This document shows positions 1 through 9,453 of a stretch of DNA of 64,000 nucleotides, piece after piece. Both the position numbers and the translations under genes were made by a program. The stretch is from Aquilaria yunnanensis (taxonomy: Eukaryota > Streptophyta > Magnoliopsida > Malvales > Thymelaeaceae): positions 89,158,001 through 89,222,000 of the forward strand of contig CM077597.1 of NCBI GenBank assembly GCA_039654915.1. The letters run 5' to 3'. Each line of letters opens with the position of its first letter. Position 1 is the first letter of the stretch. The notes beneath the pieces were generated by a model. It was not told where the DNA came from. It ran no database searches and saw nothing but the letters and a program-made list of their open reading frames with translations.

Positions 1-943
1 ACCATTTCTAACCATTTAACAAGCTTAAAACTAACCCATAAGGATCAAATACGTTTACCTTTGGGTTTGAACCAAAAACTTGCAAGAACAACTCCAAATG
101 CACCAATTCCATAAAAAACGAGCTAAGGGCTAGTTGGGATAGCTTCGGGACCTTTAATTTCCATGCAAAGTTGAGTGAGTTGGGAGGTTTGGGGGTAGAA
201 TGCAAGGGAGGAAGGAGAGCTACGAAAATGGCAAGTGGGGGAGATGATGAATAGTGTCATCTCCTGAATAGTGTCATCTCCTCCATTTAAAACCAACTTA
301 GCCCAACTTTCTTCCACTTGTCACCTTGGCCCTTAAACTTAATTTTGAATCACTTAGGCCACTTAAACACTCCTCATTGCATCACTCCTTGGTCCCAAAG
401 AAAGATTTTTCTTACCCAAAAACTCTGCCTTTGAGTCACCTAAGCCATTATAAGACATAATAGCTTAATTTCTTACTTAGTGCATCTTTTCACCCTTAAC
501 TTTTGCCTTTAGTTCAAATGGCTATAAATACTTATGGTCTTAAATTAACTAGCTCAAAAAAAAAAACTTGCATGAACCTAATTTTACCAAAATTACGGTC
601 ATGCCACTAACTTGGGTCAAAATTACCATTTTGCCCATTTTGCCCCTTAGGTGCCAATTACTCTTTGGAACTCAATTTAACCTTAACTAGCTTACTTTTC
701 TTGCTTAATAAAACTTATTTGAGGGAGAAATAACTCGGGATTTACTTACCTTAACATTTAATGTAGAGGAAATACTAGGAGAGCCTTTACAAAATTTATA
801 TGTTATTTGTACTTTTTCCCTTAAATTTTTATGCATAAATCAAAATTATAGGAAAAAGAGAATAATGACATAATAATTTAAATGGTAGTATGGTCAAATA
901 ATATATTAAATGCAAAATATTACAAAAATTTAAAACCAGTTAA
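1..943. other. Gene-free flank, possible LTR remnant
   Basis: No convincing coding region is visible. The first ~760 bases read on the minus strand have the texture of a plant LTR or its flank (runs like 'gggcaaaatggtaatttt'), but no boundary or target duplication could be found. Bases from about 780 to 952 resemble 48400-48612, so they are probably the far-upstream flank of the PELPK promoter unit into which the 953-3667 element inserted. Confidence 0.3.
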
Positions 944-1507
944 AATAATATAGGCTTAATACCTCCCACCCCCTTGAAATATTACTACTCGTACAAATGA
1001 CCCTCTCAGCTATGACTTGTAACAACTCAATCCTCCAATTATTAAAAATAAACAAATGACCCTCGATGCAGTCGCATGATATCACTTGAGTCACGCAGCC
1101 ATTAGTCATAGAGGCCACTCAACTCTACGTCACCTAGCCATTAGCCGTTATGGGCAAATAACCCCCTGAACACTTGGACAAATGACTCCCTCAACTATGA
1201 CCATGTAAACAGATGACCCCTCAACTCAATAATTAGTAAGAAATAATTAGTAAGAATTGATTTTTTTAATTAATTTATAGGATTATTTTTACAAGGTATA
1301 TGAATATTAAGTTATACTAATATTTATATACATTTTTTAGTTATTAGTTATTTCTTATTAATTTTATCTTAACTTGTAACACTACAAGATTGAAGCAAAA
1401 AATTGACTAAACTTCTAGTCACATGTTAATTATAGCAAGCCACTGAAACCTCAGTCATCACCTCAATGACAAAAATGGTAGTCACGATTGAAGGAGGATA
1501 GAGCTAG

Positions 1508-1672
1508 TGTAACACCCCCATGTCCCACATGGATGAATTGTAAGAAACCTTATGTGGATATATAGGCTTCAATTCCAGAACATAAGCACCTAGCGCTTAT
1601 CATTTTCTAAAGGATAGCCCATGTGGTGTGGGTAGGTGTTCTGTTGATCGGTTCTAGAGTTGGGTCATTTCA
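1508..1672 (+). repeat. TRIM LTR A
   Basis: 165-bp LTR, TGTAACACCCCC to TTTCA. Its end variants match partial LTR G (2926-3014), so the two are likely the outer pair of one insertion. Confidence 0.85.
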
Positions 1673-1674
1673 GA

Positions 1675-1686
1675 TGGTATCAGAGC
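1675..1686 (+). other. TRIM primer binding site
   Basis: TGGTATCAGAGC, the classic plant primer site complementary to initiator-Met tRNA, two bases after LTR A. Similar sites lie at 2473-2484 (one mismatch), 2837-2848, and on the minus strand at 2059-2070. Confidence 0.9.
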
Positions 1687-1859
1687 TGACCTGGGACCAT
1701 GATGGTGTGACATAGTGGGTATGCACATGTATCGTCTACCGGGATTGATCCTGGATTCGAGAGGCTACTTGGCCAGGGGCTAAGTAGTTCGATTAGAGAG
1801 GTTGCTTGGTCCGGGGAACCAAGTAATCCGATTGACCCCAATGGGGACGTTGGGTACAT

Positions 1860-1870
1860 AAGGGGGGGAG
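1860..1870 (+). other. TRIM polypurine tract
   Basis: AAGGGGGGGAG directly before LTR B. An equivalent tract is at 2657-2667 before LTR F. It primes plus-strand synthesis in LTR retrotransposons. Confidence 0.8.
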
Positions 1871-1872
1871 TT

Positions 1873-2037
1873 TGTAACACCCCCATATCCCATATAGGTG
1901 AATTGTGGGAAGCCTTATGTGGATATATAGGCTCCAATTCCAGAACATAAGCACCTAGCGCTTATCCTTTTCCAAAGGATAGCCTATGTGGTGTGGGCAG
2001 GTGTTCCGTTGGTTGGTTCTGGACTTGGGTCGTTATA
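1873..2037 (+). repeat. TRIM LTR B
   Basis: 165 bp from TGTAACACCCCC to CGTTATA. With LTR A, the primer site and the polypurine tract it makes one complete element of about 530 bp (1508-2037). Confidence 0.85.
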
Positions 2038-2072
2038 GAATATTTTGAACCAAACCTGGCTCTGATACCATC

Positions 2073-2239
2073 TATAAAGACCCAAGTCCAGAACCGGTCA
2101 ACGGAACACCTGCCCACATCACATGGGCTATCCTTTATGAAAAGGATAAGCGCTAGGTACTTATGTTCTGAACTTGGAGCCTATATATCTACATAAGACT
2201 TTTCACAATTCACCCATGTGGGATATGGGGGGTGTTACA
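2073..2239 (-). repeat. TRIM LTR C, inverted
   Basis: Reverse-oriented LTR ending TGTTACA. Bases 2038-2072 before it are a scrap of inverted internal region carrying the reversed primer site, so the internal domain was almost wholly deleted. Confidence 0.8.
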
Positions 2240-2245
2240 AACTTC

Positions 2246-2410
2246 TGTAATGACCTAAGTCCAGAACCAGTCGACGGAACACCTGCTCACACCACATGGG
2301 CTATCCTTTAGAAAAGGATAAGCGCTAGGTTCTTATGTTCTGAACTTGGAGCCTATATATCTACATAAGACTTCCCACAATTCACCCATGTGGGATATGG
2401 GGGTATTACA
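2246..2410 (-). repeat. TRIM LTR D, inverted
   Basis: 165-bp reverse-oriented LTR. Only six bases separate it from LTR C, the residue of a polypurine tract, so the internal region between C and D has been lost. Confidence 0.8.
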
Positions 2411-2412
2411 AA

Positions 2413-2834
2413 TAGCCCATGTGGTGTGGGCAGATGTTCCATTGACTGGTTCTGGACTTGGGTCATTACAGATAGTATCAGAGCAGACCCGGAACCACGA
2501 TGAAGTGGCATAGTAGGTATGCACATGCATCGTCTACCGGGACTGATCCTGGATTCAAGAGGCTACTTGGCAGGGGCTAAGTAGTCCGATTAGAAAGGTT
2601 ACTTGGTCCGAGGAATCAAGTAATCCGATTGACCCCAACGGGGACGTTGGGTACATAAGGGGGGGAGTTTGTAACACCCTCATATCCCACATGGGTGAAT
2701 TGTGGGAAGTCTTATGTAGATATATAGGCTCTAAGTTCAGAACATAAGAACCTAGCGCTTATCCTTTTCTAAAGGATAGCCCATGTGGTGCGGGCAGGTG
2801 TTCCGTCGACTGGTTCTGGACTTGGGTCGTTACA
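2413..2834 (+). mobile_element. 5'-truncated TRIM copy (LTR E partial to LTR F)
   Basis: It starts with the last ~58 bases of an LTR (2413-2470). Then come a primer site with one mismatch (2473-2484), an internal region closely matching 1687-1859, a polypurine tract (2657-2667) and a full 165-bp LTR F (2670-2834). Confidence 0.8.
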
Positions 2835-2925
2835 GATGGTATCAGAGCCAGGTTTGGTTCAAAGTATATGGTTGAGTCTACTGGTATGGGACGGGAGAAC
2901 CTCCTTATACTGAGAGTTCATTCCT

Positions 2926-3014
2926 AAGTACCTAGCGCTTATCCTTTTCTAAAGGATAGCCCATGTGGTGTAGGCAGGTGTTCTGTTGATCAGCTCTAAA
3001 GTTGGCTCATTTCA
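2926..3014 (+). repeat. TRIM LTR G, 3' part
   Basis: The last ~89 bases of an LTR, preceded by a short unrelated internal segment (2849-2925) after the third primer site. It ends CATTTCA and is followed by the GCTAG target duplication. Confidence 0.75.
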
Positions 3015-3667
3015 GCTAGCAACTAAAAAGTTTAGTTGCTCAGATGAGTGACACCCCAAGCTTGGAGCAACTAAATGTTTACTCGCTCGCCTTAGCAATT
3101 GCTAGTTAAGTTGCTTATAACCATTTTTTTATTTTAATTATAATTATTAAAATCAAAATAAAATTAATTATTTTAAATATATTGATATTTAAATAAAGTG
3201 AAAATTCAAATAAAATAAATAATTAAAAATGTATGTAAATATTAGGATAACTCAATATTCATATATCTTGTAAAAAAATAATGTGAATTAATCAAAAAAA
3301 TTAAATTTACTATTTCATGTAAATTCATTTTTAGAAGATGCTGCAATCAAATATAATAAAATAAATAAATATATTTTTATACATAGTTAAGGGAGTTATC
3401 TGTCAAAGTAGTAATAGTCAAAAGGATCATTTGTTCAAGTGGTGATAGTTCTGGTGGTCAGCTGCTCATGAAGGCCAATGGTTGGGTGATGAAGACTTGA
3501 GCTACTGTTATGGCTGACGGATGGGTGACTCAAGTGACATCACGCGACCACATCAATGGGTCATATATTCAATCTTTAATAGTTGGAAGACTGAGTTGTA
3601 ACAAGTCATAGTTGAAGGGTTATTAGTCTAAGTGGTGACAGTTCAGGAGACAGGAGGTATTTAAGCC

Positions 3668-5960
3668 AATAAAATATGTTGTAATATTTTTGAGGGAGGG
3701 AGAATAATAAGTAAGGCAATCAATGTGAAGAAAGAGAAAAACTTGCATAAGAAACAAAGTAGAGATAGAAAGAAGATCCGGTCACGCATCACAGGTGTCT
3801 GCATGTGCTATGACCATCCAATTCTAAACCACACCTCTTTGTCAAACTTGCTTATCCTTTTTCTTCTCTTTTTTCCTTAAAGAAAACTTTTTACACATTC
3901 CACCTACTCTTAAATACTTTAAAATATCTAAATTTATTATGAAAAATTAATAGAAAAGAAAATTTTGTGTACTAATTTCATTTTTATTTTTTTCCACTTA
4001 AACTAAGAATGATGAAAAAAAATTGAATATATAGATAATTGTTGGATGAGTAATATGATAATAATTTACTAAAAATAAAAATACTTCAAATTTTGAGACA
4101 ACTCAAAATACTAAATATTATGAAGAATGTGATATGGAGAGAATACTTACATGTATTTGATGTATCCTTGAACCATTATGTGTTTTAGATAGACTAAATA
4201 ATGAGCTATTTACCTTATTCTTACTACTAGAAAAAGGGTATTTAGTGACGGTTACCATCGCTAATTAGTGACGGCTAAAAATAGTCGCTAATTAGCAACG
4301 GCAAATAGTCACTAAAAGTCTGGTGAAAGTTTAGTGACGGTTGTCTGTCGCTTGATGTCACTAATTAGAAACAGTTAGCAGTCACTAAATTTAGCAACAG
4401 CTTGCCTTTGCTAATTTAGTAATGGTTAGCGATCGCCAAATTTAGTGACAGCTTGCCCTGGCTAATTTAGTGACGGTTAGCTGTCGCTAAATTTAGTGAC
4501 GACTTTCTCTCGCTAAAATCTCAAAAATTAATAACGATTAGTCTTTGCTAACTAAATTAATGCAGTGGAGATGCGTACCTTAAAGTCTGATAAAAGTTTT
4601 GCGACGACTAGCTGTCACTAACTTCTTGCCAGAGTTAGTGACGGCTTGCCCTCACTAACTTAGAGAATGCTAGCTGTCACTAAATTATGGCAATAGTTAG
4701 TAAAGACTTGCCCTAGTGAACTTAATGACAGCTAGCTCTCGTTAAATTAAGCGACGGTTTGCCCTCACTAACTTAGTCATAGCTAGTCATCATTAAATTT
4801 AGTGACAACTTGCCCTCACTAATTTAGTGTCTATTACAAAATATAGATTATAATTTATGATAAATTTTTGTTATGGTTAAAAAATTTTAATTTTAATAGA
4901 CTAAATTAAGATCTTAATTTTATTTATTTATTTCACTAAAATATATATTGATTAAAAATTTATAATTTTAAAACTCAAAAAATATTTTTAAATTAATTTT
5001 TTTTTTTAAAAAAAGAAATTTTATTGAATTTTATTTTTTTTAGTTGGGCGGGGAAAAATTGTAAAAAAATTAATTATTTCTAAAATTTTTTATTTAAGTT
5101 ATTATTAGATAGGTAACGTTTTAGTTTTTAAATAGCATTAATTATGGAAAACCACATAAATTTAAAAATAAGGAATTTTTATTTATTACACAATGTTAAT
5201 ACTTCCCTCACAAAACTTGTTATATTTATTATTTATAGTAAATAATTTATGATTTTATTTCTTGCAATGTTTCTCATAGAAATATAAAATTTTTATATGA
5301 AAATGATATTTTAAAAATTATAGTTTGCAAATATAAGTTTGAAGAATTTTTTGTAATATAAATTAAGATAATAATATTTAAATTAAACTTTAATAAAAAA
5401 AAATTTTAAAAAAAGGTGAAATGGACAAGTTTTGCAAGATGGAGAGTAGTAAAAAATATACTACATCAAAATAAAAGGTAAACATTTTCGATCATAAAAT
5501 GACTGTTAATAATTCGATTACTTTTTCGGTCACAAATCCATCATTATGACTAAAATCAGTCTCTGAAGCAGTGGTAAATGTTTGAATATGGAGTGTAGTT
5601 GGTTCGACATGGATGAAGGTGAGCTACTGAAGGGCTCACTCAAATATCAAAGTCGTCTCTTTTTTCCTTCCTAACTCGAGAGTCGAGATCCGATTCACCA
5701 ACTCACCAACACCCGGCAACTCCCAGGTCCATACGTTGTACTCACATAAAGCACAAGAGAATTGAGAGGTTTGGCCGCTGGACTTGGGATAAAGCTAAAC
5801 GAAGACCATGTGTTGGTGAGAGGTTGAACCAACCAAGAACAAAAGTTCATACCAGACCCACCTCAAAAGCTCTCAATCCTCTACTTCCCAAACTATAAGA
5901 AGCCCATCTCACTAGTCTTATTGTGTTTAGCATCGTCTGGTTTGAGGTTTGATCATCAAC
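3668..5960 (+). repeat. PELPK upstream unit, copy 1
   Basis: This segment is repeated in parallel at about 7364-9012, 12369-13886 and 48400-49470: the same order of recognisable blocks (AATAAGTAAGGCAGTCAAT, GGAAGATCCGGTGACGCATC, CAACTCACCAACACCC and a TATA box). It is the promoter side of a secreted proline-rich protein gene. This copy is lengthened by the insert at 4224-4913. A TATA-like TATAAGAA lies at 5894-5901, 67 bases before the ATG remnant. Confidence 0.75.
4224..4913 (+). mobile_element. CACTA-like non-autonomous insert
   Basis: The left end reads CTACTAGAAAAA, a CACTA terminus missing its first bases. The body carries many TTAGTGACGG / TCGCTAA repeats in both orientations, the usual subterminal repeats of plant CACTA elements. 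It is absent from the parallel positions in copies 2, 3 and 4. TTA flanks both sides (4221-4223, 4914-4916), fitting the 3-bp CACTA duplication. The right ~80 bases do not show a clean inverted terminus. Confidence 0.65.
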
Positions 5961-6089
5961 ATGCGTCTCGATCGATTTCCTGCACATCGCATCTTCCTCT
6001 TCCTAGCTGCTGAAAAGTTTAGTTGCTCAGATGAGTGCCACCCTGAGCTTGGAGCAATTGAATGTTTAGTCACTCGCCTTAGCAACTAA
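5961..6089 (+). pseudogene. PELPK gene fragment fused to element sequence
   Basis: An ATG in the same context as the two intact PELPK genes (ATCATCAACATG) opens a signal-peptide start resembling theirs, MRLDRFPAHRIFLFLA. After codon 16 the sequence switches abruptly to the centre of the foldback element (matching 3020 onward) and stops at 6087-6089, giving a 42-residue chimera. The junction (about 6003-6010) is the breakpoint of a ~3-kb tandem duplication. The mature proline-rich part is missing, so no function is expected. The TATA box is still present. Confidence 0.7.
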
Positions 6090-7363
6090 TAGTTAAGTTT
6101 CTCCCAAGCATTTTGTTTTTTATTATAATTATAATTATTAAAATCAAAATAAATTAAATTAAATTAAATTATTTTAAATATATTGATAGTTAAATAAAGT
6201 GAAAATTTAAATGAAATAATTAATTAAAAATGTATGTAAATATTAGGATAACTCAATATTCATATATCTTGTGAAAATAATAATGTGAATTAATTAAAAA
6301 ATTAAATTTACTATTTCAAGTAAATTCATTTTTAGAAGATGTTGGAATCAAATATAATAAAATTAATAAATACATATATTTTTATACATAGTTGAAGGAG
6401 TTATCTGTCCAAGTAGTGATAGTTGAAAGGATCATTTGTCCGAGTGGTGATAATTCTGGAGTCAGCTGCTCATGAAAGCCGACATCTGGGTGACAGAGAC
6501 TTTAGCTGCTATTATGACTGATGATTGGGTCACTCAAGTAATATCACGTGACCACGTCCATGAGTAATATATTCGATCTTTAATATTTGGGAGACTTAGT
6601 TGTAACAAGTCATAGTTGAAGGCATAGTGTTAAATACATGCAGTATACAGCTCGGTATACTGTTTACCGAAGGTACACAGTACGCGGTACAAATATTTTC
6701 ACTTTTTGTTATTTTACCGCACAGTATACAGCAGTATTTCATGGTATATGACATACCAATCACTTTTTCTATACATTTTATTAAAAAACTGCGGTATACC
6801 GCAAATGCCGCGTGGTACGTAGGCGCAGCATGGTATTTTATTTTTTATGGCTATGTGTTTTTTTTTTTCATTTTACATAAAAAATATCATAAATATATAA
6901 AACATTAAAATATAAATAATACACATATCATAAAATAAATATTTACTTTTATTTTTTTATTAATTTTCTTAATTAATATAAAAATTTAATAGATTGTAGC
7001 AGCTTGAAGGTCCATGCGATGTTAAACAATATCTCTTAGTTGAATTTTTTGTGCATGCTACCCCAACTAAATATTTTCTATCAGATATATTTTATTTATA
7101 TTTGACAAATTATGTTGAGAAAAATTAGAATATATATAAGATGTGTAAAAATAAATTATTAAACAAATTATGTAATCTTAAAATAATATTCTAACATTTA
7201 TTTTTTTTATGAAAATGTGTAACGGTATGTGGTGTGGTATACCATATAGTATATCTTAAAAATTCATGGTGTGGTATACCTAGGGGTAACAGTATTTAAC
7301 ACATTGGTTGAAGGGTTATTAGTCTAAGTGGTGATAATTCAAGGGACAAGAGGTATTTAAGCC
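6006..7363 (+). repeat. Right half of the foldback element, second copy
   Basis: It repeats 3020-3667 in the same orientation, ending at the TTTAAGCC terminus at 7356-7363. The left half is missing, so it arrived by tandem duplication rather than transposition. It is interrupted by the hAT MITE at 6623-7306. Confidence 0.75.
6623..7306. mobile_element. hAT-type MITE, 684 bp
   Basis: The ends are inverted repeats: CATAGTGTTAAATAC on the left, CAATGTGTTAAATAC read inward from the right. The 8-bp target duplication GTTGAAGG is perfect (6615-6622 and 7307-7314), and the paralogous sequence at 3611-3618 has it once. The interior is full of short GGTATAC palindromes and is AT-rich, with no transposase. 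The open frame in it is chance. Confidence 0.9.
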
Positions 7364-9012
7364 AAGAAAATATGTTACTATAATTTTGAGGGAGGGAGGA
7401 TAATAAGTAAGGCAGTCAATTTGAAGAAAGAGAAAATCTTGCATAAGAAACAAAGTACAGATAGAAGGAAGATCCGGTGACGCATCATAGGTTTCTGTGT
7501 GTGCTATAACCATCCAATTCTAAACAACGCCTCTTTGTCAAACTTGCTTATCTTTTTTCTTCTCTTTTTTCCTTAAAGAAAACTTTTTACTCCTTCCACC
7601 TCCTCTTAAATACTTTAAAATATCTAAATTTAATATGAAAAAGTAATAGAAAAGAAAATTTTGTATACCAATTTCACTTTTATTTTTTTATTTTTTTCGA
7701 CATAAACTAAGAATGATGAAAAGACTTGAATATATAGATAATTGTTTGATGAGTAATATGATAATAATTTACTAAAGATAAAAATACTAAAAAATTTTGA
7801 GACAACTCAAAATAGTAAATATTGTGAAGAATGTGATATGGAGAGAATACTTATATGTATTTGATGTATCCTTGAACCATTATGTGTTGTAGATAGACTA
7901 AATAATGAGCTATTTTACCTTATTCTTAATTTTATTTATCAATTGCACTTAAATATATATTGATTAAAATTTTATAATTTTAAAACTCAAAAAATGCTTT
8001 TAAATTAATTTTTAAAAATAAGAAATTTTATTGAATTTTATTTTTTTAGTTGGGTGAAGAAAAAATTGTAAAAAATTAATTATTTCTAAAAACCTTTTAT
8101 TTAAGTTATTAGTAGATAGGTAACGTTCTAGTTTTTAAATAGTAGTAATTATGGAAAACCACATAAATTTAAAAATAATGAACTTTTATTTATTACACAA
8201 TGGTAATACTTCCCTCACAAAACTTCTTATGTTTATTATTTATATTAATTAATTTATGATTTTATTTCTTGCAGTGTTTCTCATAGAAATATAAAATTTT
8301 TATATGAAAATGATATTTTAAAACTTATAGTTTGCAAATATAAGTTTTACAAATTTTTTGTGATATAAATTAAGATAATAGTATTTAAATTAAACTTAAT
8401 AAAAAAAACTTTAAAAAAAACGGTGAAATAGATAAGTTTTGCAGGGTGGAGAGTAGTAAAAAATATACTACATCAAAATAAAAGGTAAATGTTTTCGATC
8501 AAAAAACGACTGTTAATATTTCGATTACTTTTTCAGTCATAAGCCCATCACTATGACTAAAATCAGTCTCTGGTGTAGTGATAAATGTTTGAATATGGGG
8601 TGTAGTTGGTTCGACATGGGTGAAGGTGAGCTACTGAAGGGCTCACTCAAATATCAAAGTCGTCTCTTTTTTCCTTCCTAACTCTAGAGTCGAGATCGGA
8701 TTCACCAACTCACCAACACCCGGCAACTTCCCAGTTCCATAAGTTGTACTCACATAAAGCACAAGAGAATTGAGAGGGTTGGCGCGCCGCTGGACTTGGG
8801 ATAAAGCTAAACTAAGACCATGTGTTGGTGAGAGGTTGAACCAACCAAGAACAGAAGTTCATACCAAACCCAACTCAAAAGCTCTCGGTCCTCTACTTCC
8901 CAAGCTATAAGAAGCCCATCTCACATGTATCGGAGACCATCCCTTGCTTTCTGAAGTGTTACTACTCTTACTGTGTTTAGCATCTCGTCAGGTTTGAAGT
9001 TTGATCATCAAC
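7364..9012 (+). repeat. PELPK upstream unit, copy 2
   Basis: The intact promoter-side unit of the gene at 9013, collinear with copies 1, 3 and 4 and lacking the CACTA-like insert of copy 1. Apart from shared short blocks it is AT-rich and holds no other coding region. Confidence 0.75.
8906..8911 (+). promoter_or_regulatory. TATA box of PELPK copy 2
   Basis: TATAAG in the block CAAGCTATAAGAAGCCCAT, which is conserved in all three gene copies and lies about 107 bases before the ATG. Conservation between duplicated copies is the main support. Confidence 0.6.
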
Positions 9013-9453
9013 ATGGCTCTCCGTCGATTTCCTGCACTTCACCTCTCCCTCTTCCTCATCGCCATGTGGTCAGCAAGCAGCAAAGCTGATTCAGTTTCTG
9101 CTCGACGGCTTCTTCAAGTGCCTGAGCTTCCCAAGCCTGAATTGCCTCTTCCCGAGTTCCCAAAACATGAAGTGCCTGAACAGCCTAAAGTCGAGATTCC
9201 ACCAGTTCCGGAGTTGCCAAAGCACGAAGTGCCTGAACAGCCTAAAGTCGAGATTCCACCAGTTCCGGAGTTGCCAAAGCACGAAGTGCCTGAACAGCCT
9301 AAAGTCGAGATTCCACCAGTTCCGGAGTTGCCAAAACCCGAAGTGCCTAAATCGCCTGAATTGCCAAAACCTGAAGTTCCTCAACTACCTGAACTACCAA
9401 AGTTGCCTGCAATCCCTATCCCAACTTTCATCCCTCAACCCACCAACCCATGA
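9013..9453 (+). CDS. PELPK: PELPK-type secreted proline-rich protein
   Basis: A 146-residue single-exon gene. Residues 1-25 are a signal peptide (hydrophobic LSLFLIAMW core, likely cut after SSKA). The mature chain has an Arg-Arg-Leu-Leu segment and then repeats built on Pro-Glu-Leu/Val/Ile-Pro-Lys, ending in a Pro/Ile/Thr-rich tail. This pentapeptide is the hallmark of the Arabidopsis PELPK1 family, secreted cell-wall proline-rich proteins tied to germination and growth; the wall location here is inferred. The ATG at 9013 is chosen because the second intact copy uses the same one and the signal peptide starts there; an upstream in-frame TTG at 9001 is ignored. Three exact-length 19-residue units (residues 47-103) distinguish it from its neighbour at 13887. 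A CT-rich tract follows about 210 bases after the stop. Confidence 0.88.
   Translation: MALRRFPALHLSLFLIAMWSASSKADSVSARRLLQVPELPKPELPLPEFPKHEVPEQPKVEIPPVPELPKHEVPEQPKVEIPPVPELPKHEVPEQPKVEIPPVPELPKPEVPKSPELPKPEVPQLPELPKLPAIPIPTFIPQPTNP
9151..9321 (+). repeat. 57-bp coding tandem repeat, three units
   Basis: Units at 9151-9207, 9208-9264 and 9265-9321 encode PE(F/L)PKHEVPEQPKVEIPPV. Units 2 and 3 are identical at the DNA level as far as I can read, so they arose by recent replication slippage or unequal exchange within the gene. The frame is kept. Confidence 0.9.

Larger units (their letters stand above)
1508..3014 (+). mobile_element. Compound TRIM retrotransposon cluster
   Basis: Seven full or partial copies of a ~165-bp LTR (TGTAACACCCCC...CA) lie here in both orientations. 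Primer sites TGGTATCAGAGC (initiator-Met tRNA type) and AAGGGGGGGAG polypurine tracts separate them, and no coding capacity is present: this is the terminal-repeat retrotransposon in miniature (TRIM) design. The whole block is flanked by one 5-bp duplication, GCTAG, at 1503-1507 and 3015-3019. The outermost LTRs share sequence variants (ending ...CATTTCA, with GTTGATC upstream) that the inner ones lack, as expected if they are the original pair and the others came in later by nesting or recombination. Confidence 0.85.
953..3667. mobile_element. Mutator-like foldback element, split by TRIM cluster
   Basis: The left end starts GGCTTAATACCTCC and the right end is its inverted counterpart GGAGGTATTTAAGCC. 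The two arms (about 953-1500 and 3015-3667) are long diverged inverted repeats of each other. Flanking 9-mers AATAATATA (944-952) and AATAAAATA (3668-3676) differ at one base, and 9-bp duplications are typical of Mutator-like elements. The paralogous promoter unit at 48613-48621 has the 9-mer only once with matching flanks, so it is the empty site. Removing the nested cluster leaves about 1.2 kb, almost all arm. No transposase is visible, so it is non-autonomous. Confidence 0.75.

Noticed and set aside
6627..6908. 93-codon plus-strand frame
   Set aside because: It lies wholly inside a hAT MITE, begins in its terminal repeat and has no recognisable domain.
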